Shown here: in pieces, positions 1-6,686 of the stretch | How the letters are laid out: the number at the start of each line of letters is the position of its first letter | Position numbering within the stretch: the first letter of the stretch is position 1 | NCBI GenBank assembly: GCA_007130675.1 | Contig: SLSB01000177.1 | Coordinates: 1-8,005 of the forward strand | Direction: 5' to 3' | Origin: Candidatus Hydrogenedentota bacterium | GTDB lineage: Bacteria > Hydrogenedentota > Hydrogenedentia > Hydrogenedentales > SLHB01 | DNA: 8,005 nucleotides | Notes under the pieces: model-generated | What the model was told of the DNA's origin: nothing | Databases searched by the model: none | Seen by the model: only the letters and a program-made list of their open reading frames with translations | Program-made: the position numbers and the translations under genes

Positions 1-1334
1 GTCATGATTCGGGTGTGGTAGTGGCGCCAGCCTTCGATGGGGCCGTCGAGCCAGAGCACGTCCAGCGGCCGGGGGGTGGCGTCTGCGCGGCGGGGCACAA
101 CCACGGTGGTGATGCGGCCTTTGCCCGAGAGGATCTCGAGAGTCTCCCAGGTTTCTCCGTTATCGGTTGTGGTCATGCGCTGGACTTGCGAAAGGTCGGC
201 GTCAGCGTCCGTGCTTTTCGCGACGAATACCGTGTGCGGCGCATCGGGGTCAATGGCGATGGCATAGTTCTTCCGTTCCGGCCTATTGTCCCAGCCGCGG
301 GCGAGCGTGGCCACTTTGTGATGCCGCCATTGGCCGTTGTCGTCTGGCGCGGCCCAATACCCGTCATGCAGTGCGGATTCCCCTTCCGGAACAGCCTCCT
401 GCACCGCGAAGGCGACGTAGGGGCGGCCATCCTTTGCCACGACATCCGCCCAGAGGCCTCGGTGGCGGCTGTTGCCGTGCCGCTCCCAGTGCCAGACTTC
501 GTCAAAATGGTCTGGGCCATACACGGGCGCCTCCTCGAGGCTGAAGGCGCGCGTCCCGTCCGCCCGGTAGAAGGCCTCGTCCGTGGTGTCGAACCGGATG
601 TAATACACGCCTTCCGAGCGGCCGATGGAATGCCCGTCAAGCTGTTCGGTCCAGCCCACGCGCACAGCCACGATGTGGATGTCGCTTCCCTCGACATAGG
701 CCCGGGTATAGCTGCGATTGCCGCGCAAATCCTCGGCCAGCGACCACAGGCGCGCATAGTCCGCGAAGGTATCGCCGCCGTCCCGCGACCACCACATCAC
801 GGTTTCGCGGACGGCGTCGTCCCGAAGGGCGTTGATAATCACATAGATGTTGCCGCTGGGCCGGGCCACCATCGGATAGAACTGCCGCCCTTGGATGATG
901 TCCGCCTCGAACTCCGTCTGCTGTGCTGGCCCGAAGGCCGAGATGTCCCATGGGGTCTCGCTTGTGCGCCAGTGCATGAGGTTATCAACGTAACTGCCGG
1001 GGTCCACGAAGACCTGGATGCGCCCGTCGGGCCGCACACATACCGGGTTGGCGGAATGCAAGTCCGCATCGCCCTCCCACACCTTTGTTCTCGTGATGCC
1101 GCCGTTTTCGGCGTCAATTGCCGCGACCCACGTGGTCCCCGCCTGATCGAGGTACGAGAGGAAGAGCATGCCATTGCCCGCGACCGCGTGGGGTCCCGCA
1201 TATCCCCATGCTCCGTCGTCCGCAACCACCCTCACCGCAGCCGCCGGGCCTTCGTCCGGCGCCTCGGCTCCCGCAGCACAGGCAAGCAGCAACATCCCGA
1301 TAGCCGTCGTTCGGAATAGTGCAGGCACTTGCAT
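1..1334 (-). CDS. Exported BNR/Asp-box beta-propeller protein (BNR_4-like), C-terminus cut by window edge
   Basis: Reading the minus strand from 1334 gives about 444 codons with no stop before the left edge, so the 3' end is missing. The N-terminus (MQVPALFRTTAIGMLLLACA) is a signal peptide. LLAC at residues 16-19 resembles a weak lipobox, so it could be a lipoprotein. Two Asp-boxes are visible: SRDGGDTF at about 183-190 and TTDNGETW at about 389-396. HSANP (93-97) followed by PDGRIQVF, and RGLWADVVAKDGRPYVAF (about 292-309), match the blade pattern of BNR_4-type (PF15892) propellers, a fold shared by sialidases and some polysaccharide lyases. I infer an envelope or extracellular carbohydrate-active or carbohydrate-binding role; catalysis is not shown. 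Two ATGs are in tandem (1337 and 1334). GAGGAG at 1340-1345 lies 5 bases from the second but only 2 from the first, so 1334 is preferred. It is transcribed divergently from the DUF1080 gene. A 434-codon open frame on the opposite strand is a GC-driven shadow. Confidence 0.8.
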   Translation of the reverse strand, partial: MQVPALFRTTAIGMLLLACAAGAEAPDEGPAAAVRVVADDGAWGYAGPHAVAGNGMLFLSYLDQAGTTWVAAIDAENGGITRTKVWEGDADLHSANPVCVRPDGRIQVFVDPGSYVDNLMHWRTSETPWDISAFGPAQQTEFEADIIQGRQFYPMVARPSGNIYVIINALRDDAVRETVMWWSRDGGDTFADYARLWSLAEDLRGNRSYTRAYVEGSDIHIVAVRVGWTEQLDGHSIGRSEGVYYIRFDTTDEAFYRADGTRAFSLEEAPVYGPDHFDEVWHWERHGNSRHRGLWADVVAKDGRPYVAFAVQEAVPEGESALHDGYWAAPDDNGQWRHHKVATLARGWDNRPERKNYAIAIDPDAPHTVFVAKSTDADADLSQVQRMTTTDNGETWETLEILSGKGRITTVVVPRRADATPRPLDVLWLDGPIEGWRHYHTRIM

Positions 1335-1581
1335 CATATCTCCTCTGTTGTGGCCCTAACCGTTTTTGGACCTGCCCCATAATGCCAAATCGTCAGTTGG
1401 TGATCCAGAGCCGACAGCCGAGGGGATCTGGCTGAGGTCGCTCCCTGCCGCCTGTGGCTAAGCAACGTGGCTAGTGTAAGGCTACTCTGTTCCCGCACCG
1501 TTGGCGCGGTGTGGATTTGGGGACGTGTACCTGGGGCTGCGCCTGGAACAAAGGCCGGGCTGACTGACTCTCGGAATTTCG

Positions 1582-1593
1582 AGTGTTGACACT
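1582..1593. promoter_or_regulatory. Operator-like palindrome
   Basis: AGTGT and ACACT form perfect 5-base arms around a TG centre. The site sits just upstream of the candidate promoter for the DUF1080 gene and inside the shared divergent region, where a regulator could act on both directions. Short palindromes arise by chance, so this is only a candidate. The TTGACA inside it has no -10 element at normal spacing. Confidence 0.25.
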
Positions 1594-1603
1594 TTCCGGG
1601 GAT

Positions 1604-1633
1604 TTGGCAGGGACGTCAGGAAAGGTGTAGGAT
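1604..1633 (+). promoter_or_regulatory. Candidate sigma70-type promoter for the DUF1080 gene
   Basis: TTGGCA (1604-1609, 5 of 6 matches to TTGACA) and TAGGAT (1628-1633, 4 of 6 to TATAAT) are separated by 18 bases. A start near 1640 would give a leader of about 70 bases ahead of the ATG at 1713. This is by inspection only, and the sigma-factor preference of the host is unknown. Confidence 0.35.
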
Positions 1634-1712
1634 AAGCCTTCGGTATCGAGCAACGTTCAAGCGACGGAAACTGCGGTCCGCCAGAATGGGATAAAAGGGA
1701 AGGAGACGTATC

Positions 1713-2813
1713 ATGAAACGCATGGTGTTTGCCGTAATGACAGCGGCTTTGGTGGCTTTTCCGGTTCTTTCGAGCGGGCATGCTCATGCAGAGGACTACG
1801 CCGAAGGCTGGATCAATCTGTTTGACGGCGAGACCCTTTTCGGCTTGCAAATCCTCGGGGATCCAGAATGGGAGGTCAGAGACGGTGCGCTCACGTGCAG
1901 GCGGGGAACGGGCGGCTGGATTGCCACGACAGGACAATGGGGCGATTTCGAGCTTACGATGCGGGTCCGCGTGGCGCCGAACAACACCACGGCTATCGTG
2001 GTGCGCAGCCCCCTTGACGGGCATCCTTCCGAAAACGGCAGCGTGCTCATTCCCATCCAGGGCCCCGAGGAGGGATACAACTGGCAGTGGGTTGGCATCA
2101 CGGCAACGGGCAATGCTGTCAGTGTTCAGGTAGACGGCGAAGATGTGACCGTGCCGGCGCCGGCGCATGCCATCGGCTACATCGGCGTGCTGTATCAGGG
2201 CGCACGGGTCGAAGTGGCCGATATCAAGCTGCGGCCGCTGTCCATGGAGCCGATTTTCGATGGCGAAACTCTCGATGGATGGAACATTATCCCCGATCGC
2301 CAGTCGGAATTTCGGGTCGATGACGGCGCGCTACGCGTGCTTGACGGCCCGGGCCAGATCGAGACGGATGAGCTCTACAAGAACTTCGTCCTCCAGATGG
2401 ACATCTTCTCGAACGGCGACCACCTGAACAGCGGCGTGTTTTTCCGCGGACCGAAGGGCGTGTTCTGGCGGGGCTACGAAGCGCAGGTGCGCAACGAGTG
2501 GAGAGAGGAGCGGACCAGACCCCACGACTTCGGTACGGGCGGCATCTACGCCATTCAGCCGGCGCGGGTGGTGGTCTCGAGCGATTACGAGTGGTTCCAT
2601 ATGACCATCCTGTGCAACGACAACCATTTCGCGGTCTGGGTCAACGGCCATGCGGTGGCCGATTTTCTCGATATGCGCCCGCGGGTCGACCACGGCGACG
2701 CGAAAGTCGGCTATGTGGGTGATGCCGGCACCATTCACCTGCAAGGCCACGACCCGGCAACCGATTTGTCGTTTAAGAACATCAATATTCAAGAATATCC
2801 TTCTGGCGACTAG
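1713..2813 (+). CDS. Secreted protein with two tandem DUF1080 / 3-keto-disaccharide hydrolase (PF06439-like) domains
   Basis: The 366-residue product starts with a signal peptide (about 1-26, ending in AHA), so it acts in the periplasm or outside. Two jelly-roll domains follow. Domain 1 (about 33-174) opens with INLFDGETLFG. Domain 2 (about 178-361) opens with EPIFDGETLDGW and has the fuller family pattern: NSGVFFRGP (239-247), GYEAQVRNEW (254-263), FGTGGIY (273-279) and the terminal strand SFKNINIQEY. Domain 1 lacks the GYEAQ and TGGIY equivalents, so it is probably a binding or structural copy. PF06439 includes 3-keto-glycoside hydrolases and lyases; activity here is inferred. The ATG has a strong AAGGAG at 1700-1705, 7 bases upstream. 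The amidohydrolase start lies 35 bases after the stop, consistent with one operon. The two domains differ strongly in DNA sequence, so the duplication is old. Confidence 0.88.
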   Translation: MKRMVFAVMTAALVAFPVLSSGHAHAEDYAEGWINLFDGETLFGLQILGDPEWEVRDGALTCRRGTGGWIATTGQWGDFELTMRVRVAPNNTTAIVVRSPLDGHPSENGSVLIPIQGPEEGYNWQWVGITATGNAVSVQVDGEDVTVPAPAHAIGYIGVLYQGARVEVADIKLRPLSMEPIFDGETLDGWNIIPDRQSEFRVDDGALRVLDGPGQIETDELYKNFVLQMDIFSNGDHLNSGVFFRGPKGVFWRGYEAQVRNEWREERTRPHDFGTGGIYAIQPARVVVSSDYEWFHMTILCNDNHFAVWVNGHAVADFLDMRPRVDHGDAKVGYVGDAGTIHLQGHDPATDLSFKNINIQEYPSGD

Positions 2814-2848
2814 GCGCTTGTGCCGAACGCACAACGGGAGTGGGCACA

Positions 2849-3745
2849 GTGCGAATTGACGTCCACGGACATGTGTTTGCCGACCCGCGGCTCATCACGA
2901 CCGCAAGCGGGACGCCGTTTATGAGCGCCGAGCAGCAACTCGAGGTCATGGAGCAGAAGGGCGTCGACATGACGGTGATTCTGCCCCTGACCTCCGCCGA
3001 GGCGCCCGCCGAAAAGCAGAGCGTGGGTGAAGTGCTTGGGATCTGTGAGAAATACCCGGGCAAATTCATCCCGTTCTGCAATGTCGATCCGCGATTGCCG
3101 CGCGACCCGATGAAGATCGCGCCCGAAGACCACATCCGTGTGCTCGAGCAGTTCAAGGCGCTCGGGTTTCGAGGGCTGGGCGAGCTTACCGCGCGCATAT
3201 TCTGGGATGACCACCCCATGCAATGCCTGCTCGAGGCCTGCGAGGCCGTGGGGTTTCCCGTGACCTTTCACACCATCACGCCGGACGTGGACAGCTACGG
3301 CGTATTGGATGAGGTAGGGATGCCCCGCTTCGAGAAGTGTCTGCAGAAGTTCCCAAACCTGGTGTTTTTCGGGCATAGTCCGGGATTTTGGTCTGAAATC
3401 AGCGGGGACGTGACACTCGATACCAAGAACGCGTACCCGAAGACACCCGTTGCGGAAGGCGGGGTGTTGAAACGCCTGATGCGTGAGTATCCGGGCGTGT
3501 ACGGCGATCTGTCGGCCGGAAGCGGGTTGAATGCACTGCAGCGTGACGCGGTGCACGCCTATGCGTTCATGGAAGAGTTCCAGGACCGGCTGATGCTGGG
3601 GTTGGACTACTGTTCACCTAAGAACGAGATGGAACACGTCGAATGGCTGACCGCCGCCCGCGACGAGGGCAGTATCGGCAGCGAAACATACGAGAAAATC
3701 ATGTGGAAGAACGCCAATCGGGTCTTGAATCTGGGCTTGGAGTAG
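2849..3745 (+). CDS. Amidohydrolase family 2 (PF04909-like) metal-dependent TIM-barrel hydrolase
   Basis: The product of about 298 residues lacks a signal peptide and should be cytoplasmic. It begins with the metal-binding HxH motif (VRIDVHGH, His6 and His8). Other expected ligands are in place: Glu112 in GFRGLGEL, His141 in VTFHT, His176 in VFFGHSPGFW, and Asp253 in LGLDYCSP. The order fits amidohydrolase-2 proteins, which include decarboxylases, lactonases and related C-C or C-O cleaving enzymes, so the reaction is uncertain. The start is GTG at 2849, because GGGAG at 2836-2840 lies 8 bases upstream and the protein then begins directly at the first barrel strand. An in-frame GTG at 2840 would add three residues but has no ribosome binding site. 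It lies in series with the DUF1080 gene before it and the oxidoreductase 60 bases after it, and may process an intermediate of the same pathway. Confidence 0.85.
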   Translation: MRIDVHGHVFADPRLITTASGTPFMSAEQQLEVMEQKGVDMTVILPLTSAEAPAEKQSVGEVLGICEKYPGKFIPFCNVDPRLPRDPMKIAPEDHIRVLEQFKALGFRGLGELTARIFWDDHPMQCLLEACEAVGFPVTFHTITPDVDSYGVLDEVGMPRFEKCLQKFPNLVFFGHSPGFWSEISGDVTLDTKNAYPKTPVAEGGVLKRLMREYPGVYGDLSAGSGLNALQRDAVHAYAFMEEFQDRLMLGLDYCSPKNEMEHVEWLTAARDEGSIGSETYEKIMWKNANRVLNLGLE

Positions 3746-3761
3746 ACCGGAGACATGACCC

Positions 3762-3787
3762 TTCTCCGCGCACGGCCGCGTGGAGGG
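3762..3787 (+). other. Intercistronic hairpin before the oxidoreductase gene
   Basis: Arms CTCCGCGC (3764-3771) and GCGTGGAG (3778-3785) form 8 pairs including one G-U around a 6-base loop, extendable by two U-G pairs. It ends 4 bases before the GAGGGAG ribosome binding site (3792-3798). There is no T-run, so a terminator is unlikely. It could affect message stability or translation of the next gene. Confidence 0.35.
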
Positions 3788-3805
3788 ATTTGAGGGAGCA
3801 GCATC

Positions 3806-4666
3806 ATGATCGTGGGGATTATCGGCGCCGAGAACTCGCATTCGAAAGCCATCGCGAAGATCCTGAACGTCGAGAAGAAGATCAAGGGCATTTCAGTCGA
3901 CTACCTCTGGGGCGAAACAGAGGTGTTTGCGAAAGATACGGCTGAAGAGGGCAAGATCCCGAATATCGTCAAGAAACCGAAGGACATGCTGGGCAAGGTG
4001 GATGCGGTACTGGTAGATCATCGGCATCCGAAGTACCATCTCGATGCTGTGCGGCCGTTTGTCGAGCAGGGCATTCCCACGTTTGTCGACAAGCCCTTCT
4101 GTTTCAAGCCCGAGAAGGGCGCGGACTTCCTGAAACTGGCCCGAAAGTCAGGTGCGCCAGTCACGTCGTTCAGCGTGGTGCCGATGCAGGCAAGCTTCCG
4201 GAAATTCAAGAAAGCTATCGAGCAAATCGGCACCGTGGTGGCGGGCTCGACCTACGGCCCCTGTGACCTCAACAGCAAATGGGGCGGCGTGTTCTTTTAT
4301 GGAATCCACCAGGTCGAAATGGCTTTAATGGCGTTTGGATACGATGTAAAATCGGTGTTGATCACGAAAAACGGCAACGGCGCCACGGGCCAGCTCATGT
4401 ATACGGACGGCAAGATCATTACGATGAACCTTGTGAAAGAGGGCGCGCCGCGTTTCGGCATCTCGGCCATAGGCAGCGAAAAGGCCACACATTCGAATCT
4501 GCCCATGGATAAGAGCCCCTATCTGAGCGGGGTCAAGACGTTTTGTGCGATGTTCAAGTCGCGGGTCGAGCCTATCCCGCACGACCTTATCCTCCGTCCG
4601 GTCCAGGTGCTGGACGCACTGGCCCGTTCGAAGAAGTCCGGGCAAATTGAGAAAGTGATCAAGTAG
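3806..4666 (+). CDS. Gfo/Idh/MocA-family oxidoreductase (short form)
   Basis: This 286-residue cytoplasmic protein has an N-terminal Rossmann part (about 1-120) and a C-terminal alpha/beta part (about 121-275). The nucleotide loop is VGIIGAENSHS (3-13): Gly4 and Gly7 are present, but the third glycine of the usual GxGxxG pattern is replaced. The family's EKP motif appears as VDKPF, with Lys96 conserved. YGIHQVE (165-171) matches the GxHxxD-type motif and gives His168 as the likely catalytic residue. Family members oxidise or reduce sugars and cyclitols with bound NAD(P), some at C3 of glycosides, which would fit the DUF1080 gene upstream. The substrate is not identifiable. At 286 residues it is shorter than the usual 330-400 or so. 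The ATG has GAGGGAG 7 bases upstream (3792-3798). Lysine is noticeably frequent compared with neighbouring products. Confidence 0.85.
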   Translation: MIVGIIGAENSHSKAIAKILNVEKKIKGISVDYLWGETEVFAKDTAEEGKIPNIVKKPKDMLGKVDAVLVDHRHPKYHLDAVRPFVEQGIPTFVDKPFCFKPEKGADFLKLARKSGAPVTSFSVVPMQASFRKFKKAIEQIGTVVAGSTYGPCDLNSKWGGVFFYGIHQVEMALMAFGYDVKSVLITKNGNGATGQLMYTDGKIITMNLVKEGAPRFGISAIGSEKATHSNLPMDKSPYLSGVKTFCAMFKSRVEPIPHDLILRPVQVLDALARSKKSGQIEKVIK

Positions 4667-4699
4667 CTTGCCGCAAGGCAGCGTCAGGGGGAGTGCTGC

Positions 4700-4742
4700 G
4701 TGGAGGACCTGTCCGAATGGCGGGTCCTCCATCGGCAGTTTT
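4700..4742 (+). terminator. Strong hairpin, possible terminator or attenuator
   Basis: The stem pairs 4700-4713 with 4719-4732: a 9-pair core (TGGAGGACC with GGTCCTCCA), extended by five further pairs, including three G-U, to a 5-base loop CGAAT. TTTT follows at 4739-4742, 6 bases after the stem, farther than in a standard intrinsic terminator. It starts 34 bases after the oxidoreductase stop and ends 36 bases before the methyltransferase start, so it may reduce read-through between them. Confidence 0.5.
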
Positions 4743-4778
4743 CGCGGACAGCGGGGCGCGTAATCGGGAGCGTTTGCA

Positions 4779-5570
4779 ATGGGGTATGTGCATGGCTACT
4801 CGGCATACGAGGCGGGCCGCCTGCGCAATTCGGCCAACGCATTAAGCGAGCTGCTTCACGCGGGTGTGCGGTATCCCGCGGGTGCTCTGGTGCTCGAGGC
4901 CCCGTGCGGCGTGAGCGCGCAGACCGGGTTTCTTGTCCGCAACAGTCCCGGTGCGCGATTTATCTGCATGGATATATCGACCTTGTCTGTTGCCGCGGCC
5001 GCGCAGGACTGGCCGGGACCCGCGTTTCTGGCCGCCGATATCTATGCGCCGCCCTTCCTGCCTGGCGCGTTTGATCATGTGTTCGCCTGTTTTGTGCTCG
5101 AGCACCTGAACCGTCCGGCCGAAGCGCTCGGTAACCTGCTGCGTGTGTTGAAACCGGGCGGAACGCTGACCTCGATCGAGGGCGACCACGGCTCGTGTTT
5201 CTTCCACCCTGAAACACCCGAGGCGTTGGCGGCCTGGGCTTGCCTGCCCAAACTGCAGGCCCTGCTGGGCGGCGACAGTCTGATCGGGCGGCGCTTGTAT
5301 TCCGTGCTTGCGGGCGCGGGCCTCGACGATGTCCGTGTCGAGCCGATTCGCATCTACTGCGACCCAAGCCTGCCGCACATGATGAAAGGATTTGTCGAGG
5401 ATACCATCGTTGGGATGCTTCGCGGGATCGAGTCCGAGGTTATCCAGCGCGGCATGCTCGATGCAGCGGTGTTTCGCAAAGGTGTCGAGGACATTTTGGC
5501 GATTAAGACCCATCCGGAAGGCGCGTTCTGTTACACGTTCTTCCGGGCCATTGGAAGAAAACCGGACTAA
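4779..5570 (+). CDS. Class I SAM-dependent methyltransferase-like protein with altered motif I
   Basis: The 263-residue cytoplasmic product opens with HGYSAYEAGRLRNSA and RYPAGALVLEAPCGVSAQT. The second segment is the class I Rossmann motif I, but family members I recall read VLEAGCGVGAQT; here two glycines are replaced, by Pro42 and Ser46. Later motifs are intact: ICMDIS (62-67, acidic end of beta-2), AADIY (85-89), FDHVFACFVLEHL (98-110), LKPGGTL (124-130) and IEGDHGS (133-139). The C-terminal third (about 165-263), ending FCYTFFRAIG, also fits that family. I infer a small-molecule methyltransferase. The motif-I changes could weaken SAM binding, or the protein may have another role. The substrate is unknown. 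The ATG has GGGAG at 4766-4770, 8 bases upstream. The NIPSNAP gene begins 20 bases after the stop, so the two are probably co-transcribed. The long open frame on the opposite strand is a shadow. Confidence 0.83.
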   Translation: MGYVHGYSAYEAGRLRNSANALSELLHAGVRYPAGALVLEAPCGVSAQTGFLVRNSPGARFICMDISTLSVAAAAQDWPGPAFLAADIYAPPFLPGAFDHVFACFVLEHLNRPAEALGNLLRVLKPGGTLTSIEGDHGSCFFHPETPEALAAWACLPKLQALLGGDSLIGRRLYSVLAGAGLDDVRVEPIRIYCDPSLPHMMKGFVEDTIVGMLRGIESEVIQRGMLDAAVFRKGVEDILAIKTHPEGAFCYTFFRAIGRKPD

Positions 5571-5590
5571 CCTTTGAAAGGAACCAGACC

Positions 5591-6376
5591 ATGATAGCAC
5601 GACGTTCATTTCTGAGCATGACCGCGGCAGCCGGCGCGGTATGCATGACGGGCATCGAGACCGCAGGCGCGGCGGAGGCTGACGCGGGCCGCGAGTACTA
5701 CGAATGGCGCGCGTACCACGTGGACACCGAAGCGCAGAAGGCAGGGCTGCTCGAGTTTTGGGCCAATGCGGCGATCCCCGCATACAACCGGCTGGGCGTG
5801 ACCCCCGTGGGTGTGTTCGTGGCGCAGGACGCGTTGAGCCCGGTCTATGTGCTGTTGCCGCATTCCTCGGCGGAGTCCGCGGCGGCCGCGACCGCACGAT
5901 TGCTGGATGATGCCGCATTTCTGGAAGCAGGGGCTGACTTTCTCGACGCGCCCGCGTCGTCTCCGGCCTACACGCGCATCGAAAGCAGTCTGATGAAGGC
6001 GTTTGCGGGCATGCCGCGGCTAGAACGGCCGACCGAGGCGGCCTCGCGGGTCTTCCAGTTGCGCATCTACGAAAGCCCGAGCGTGAAGACCGGCCAGAAA
6101 AAGATCGAGATGTTCGACATCGGCGAGATCGCCATTTTCCGAAAGACGGGGTTGAATCCGGTGTTTTTCGGTGAAACCCTTATCGGAACGAAGATGCCCA
6201 ATCTCACCTATATGCTGGGCCTTGAAGACGCCGACGCCATGAAGACCGCCTGGGATACGTTCCGCGTCGATCCGGATTGGCTCGAATTGCGTGCGATACC
6301 CGAGTATGCCGACGACAAGATTCTTTCCGGCATTACTAACATCGTCATGCATCCCGCCGAATGCTCGCAGATCTAG
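5591..6376 (+). CDS. Tat-exported NIPSNAP-family protein
   Basis: The 261-residue product starts with a twin-arginine signal (MIARRSFLSMTAAAGA), with likely cleavage near residues 27-31 around GAAEA. This predicts export of a folded protein. Two ferredoxin-like halves follow: YYEWRAYHVDTEAQKAGLLE at about 36-118, and the clearer NIPSNAP half (PF07978) from FQLRIYESPS (155-164) to about 254, with KKIEMFD, EIAIFRKTGLNPVFFGETL and WDTFRVDPDWLELR. Tat-exported NIPSNAP proteins of this shape are common in Planctomycetota-like genomes. Their function is unknown; the dimeric alpha/beta-barrel fold recalls small stress-responsive or oxygenase-like proteins. The ATG has AAAGGA at 5577-5582, 8 bases upstream. 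The palindrome CCTTTGAAAGG overlaps that site. It is the last gene of the plus-strand series and is followed by a terminator-like hairpin. Confidence 0.87.
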   Translation: MIARRSFLSMTAAAGAVCMTGIETAGAAEADAGREYYEWRAYHVDTEAQKAGLLEFWANAAIPAYNRLGVTPVGVFVAQDALSPVYVLLPHSSAESAAAATARLLDDAAFLEAGADFLDAPASSPAYTRIESSLMKAFAGMPRLERPTEAASRVFQLRIYESPSVKTGQKKIEMFDIGEIAIFRKTGLNPVFFGETLIGTKMPNLTYMLGLEDADAMKTAWDTFRVDPDWLELRAIPEYADDKILSGITNIVMHPAECSQI

Positions 6377-6403
6377 CATAGCGGGAGAGATGCGCAGCGC
6401 TTA

Positions 6404-6440
6404 TGGGTCCTAGTGCTTTACCTGGCTGGGACCTACATTT
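6404..6440 (+). terminator. Terminator-like hairpin after the NIPSNAP gene
   Basis: Arms TGGGTCCTAG (6404-6413) and CTGGGACCTA (6426-6435) form 10 pairs, two of them G-U, around a 12-base loop. Only a short TTT (6438-6440) follows. It lies 27 bases after the stop and is well placed to end the plus-strand series, though the weak T-run leaves intrinsic termination unproven. Confidence 0.4.
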
Positions 6441-6686
6441 CAGTGCAAGCAAGACCGGTTGACATCCACGGCCCTTTCTGTCGTGCCCGCGCCCGTTCAG
6501 CCATGCGCCGAAGGAGCGAGAATTGGCGTCGAGGATGAAGTGTTTCCAACCAGCGGCTGCATCAACAGAACAAGCTGTTCCAGATACCGTGATCTTCGGG
6601 GGTTCTCGGCGATGCCCACATTCGTGGAAATGGGACCGTTTTCCTACAATTCTGGCTATTAGTAATATGTGATTTATTCAGATAGG

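Larger units (their letters stand above)
1338..1712. other. Divergent intergenic region, no gene
   Basis: These 375 bases separate the 5' ends of two divergent genes, so they should hold both promoters. Short open frames here show no recognisable protein family and no convincing ribosome binding site. A hairpin at 1493-1514 has arms CCGCACCG and CGGTGTGG (8 pairs, one G-U) and a 6-base loop, with no T-run after it. A palindrome at 1582-1593 and a promoter-like pair at 1604-1633 are listed separately. No convincing promoter was seen for the minus-strand gene; CATTAT on the minus strand (1380-1385) is the best -10 candidate but lacks a good -35. Confidence 0.6.

Noticed and set aside
15..1319. 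434-codon open frame on the plus strand
   Set aside because: It lies opposite the BNR gene, whose minus-strand product has a signal peptide, two Asp-boxes and a ribosome binding site. The plus-strand translation shows no family pattern.
1586..1591. Perfect TTGACA as a -35 element
   Set aside because: No -10-like hexamer is found 16-19 bases downstream; the TTGGCA/TAGGAT pair slightly downstream is more plausible.
2153..2166. GCCGGC-type repeat
   Set aside because: It is inside the DUF1080 gene and encodes an Ala-Pro stretch between strands; it is explained by codon use in GC-rich DNA.
2810..3556. 248-codon open frame on the minus strand
   Set aside because: It is antisense to the amidohydrolase, which carries all expected metal ligands in order.
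5571..5581. CCTTTGAAAGG palindrome over the NIPSNAP ribosome binding site
   Set aside because: The single-base centre cannot form a stable RNA hairpin without opening pairs, and an 11-base palindrome is easily explained by chance around an AAAGGA site.
4842..5918. 358-codon open frame on the minus strand
   Set aside because: It overlaps the methyltransferase and the start of the NIPSNAP gene antisense, both of which have clear motifs. Its arginine- and proline-rich start is typical of a GC-rich shadow frame.
6459..6662. Possible 67-residue gene
   Set aside because: Its start is a TTG with no good ribosome binding site, and the translation has no recognisable domain or normal amino-acid pattern.
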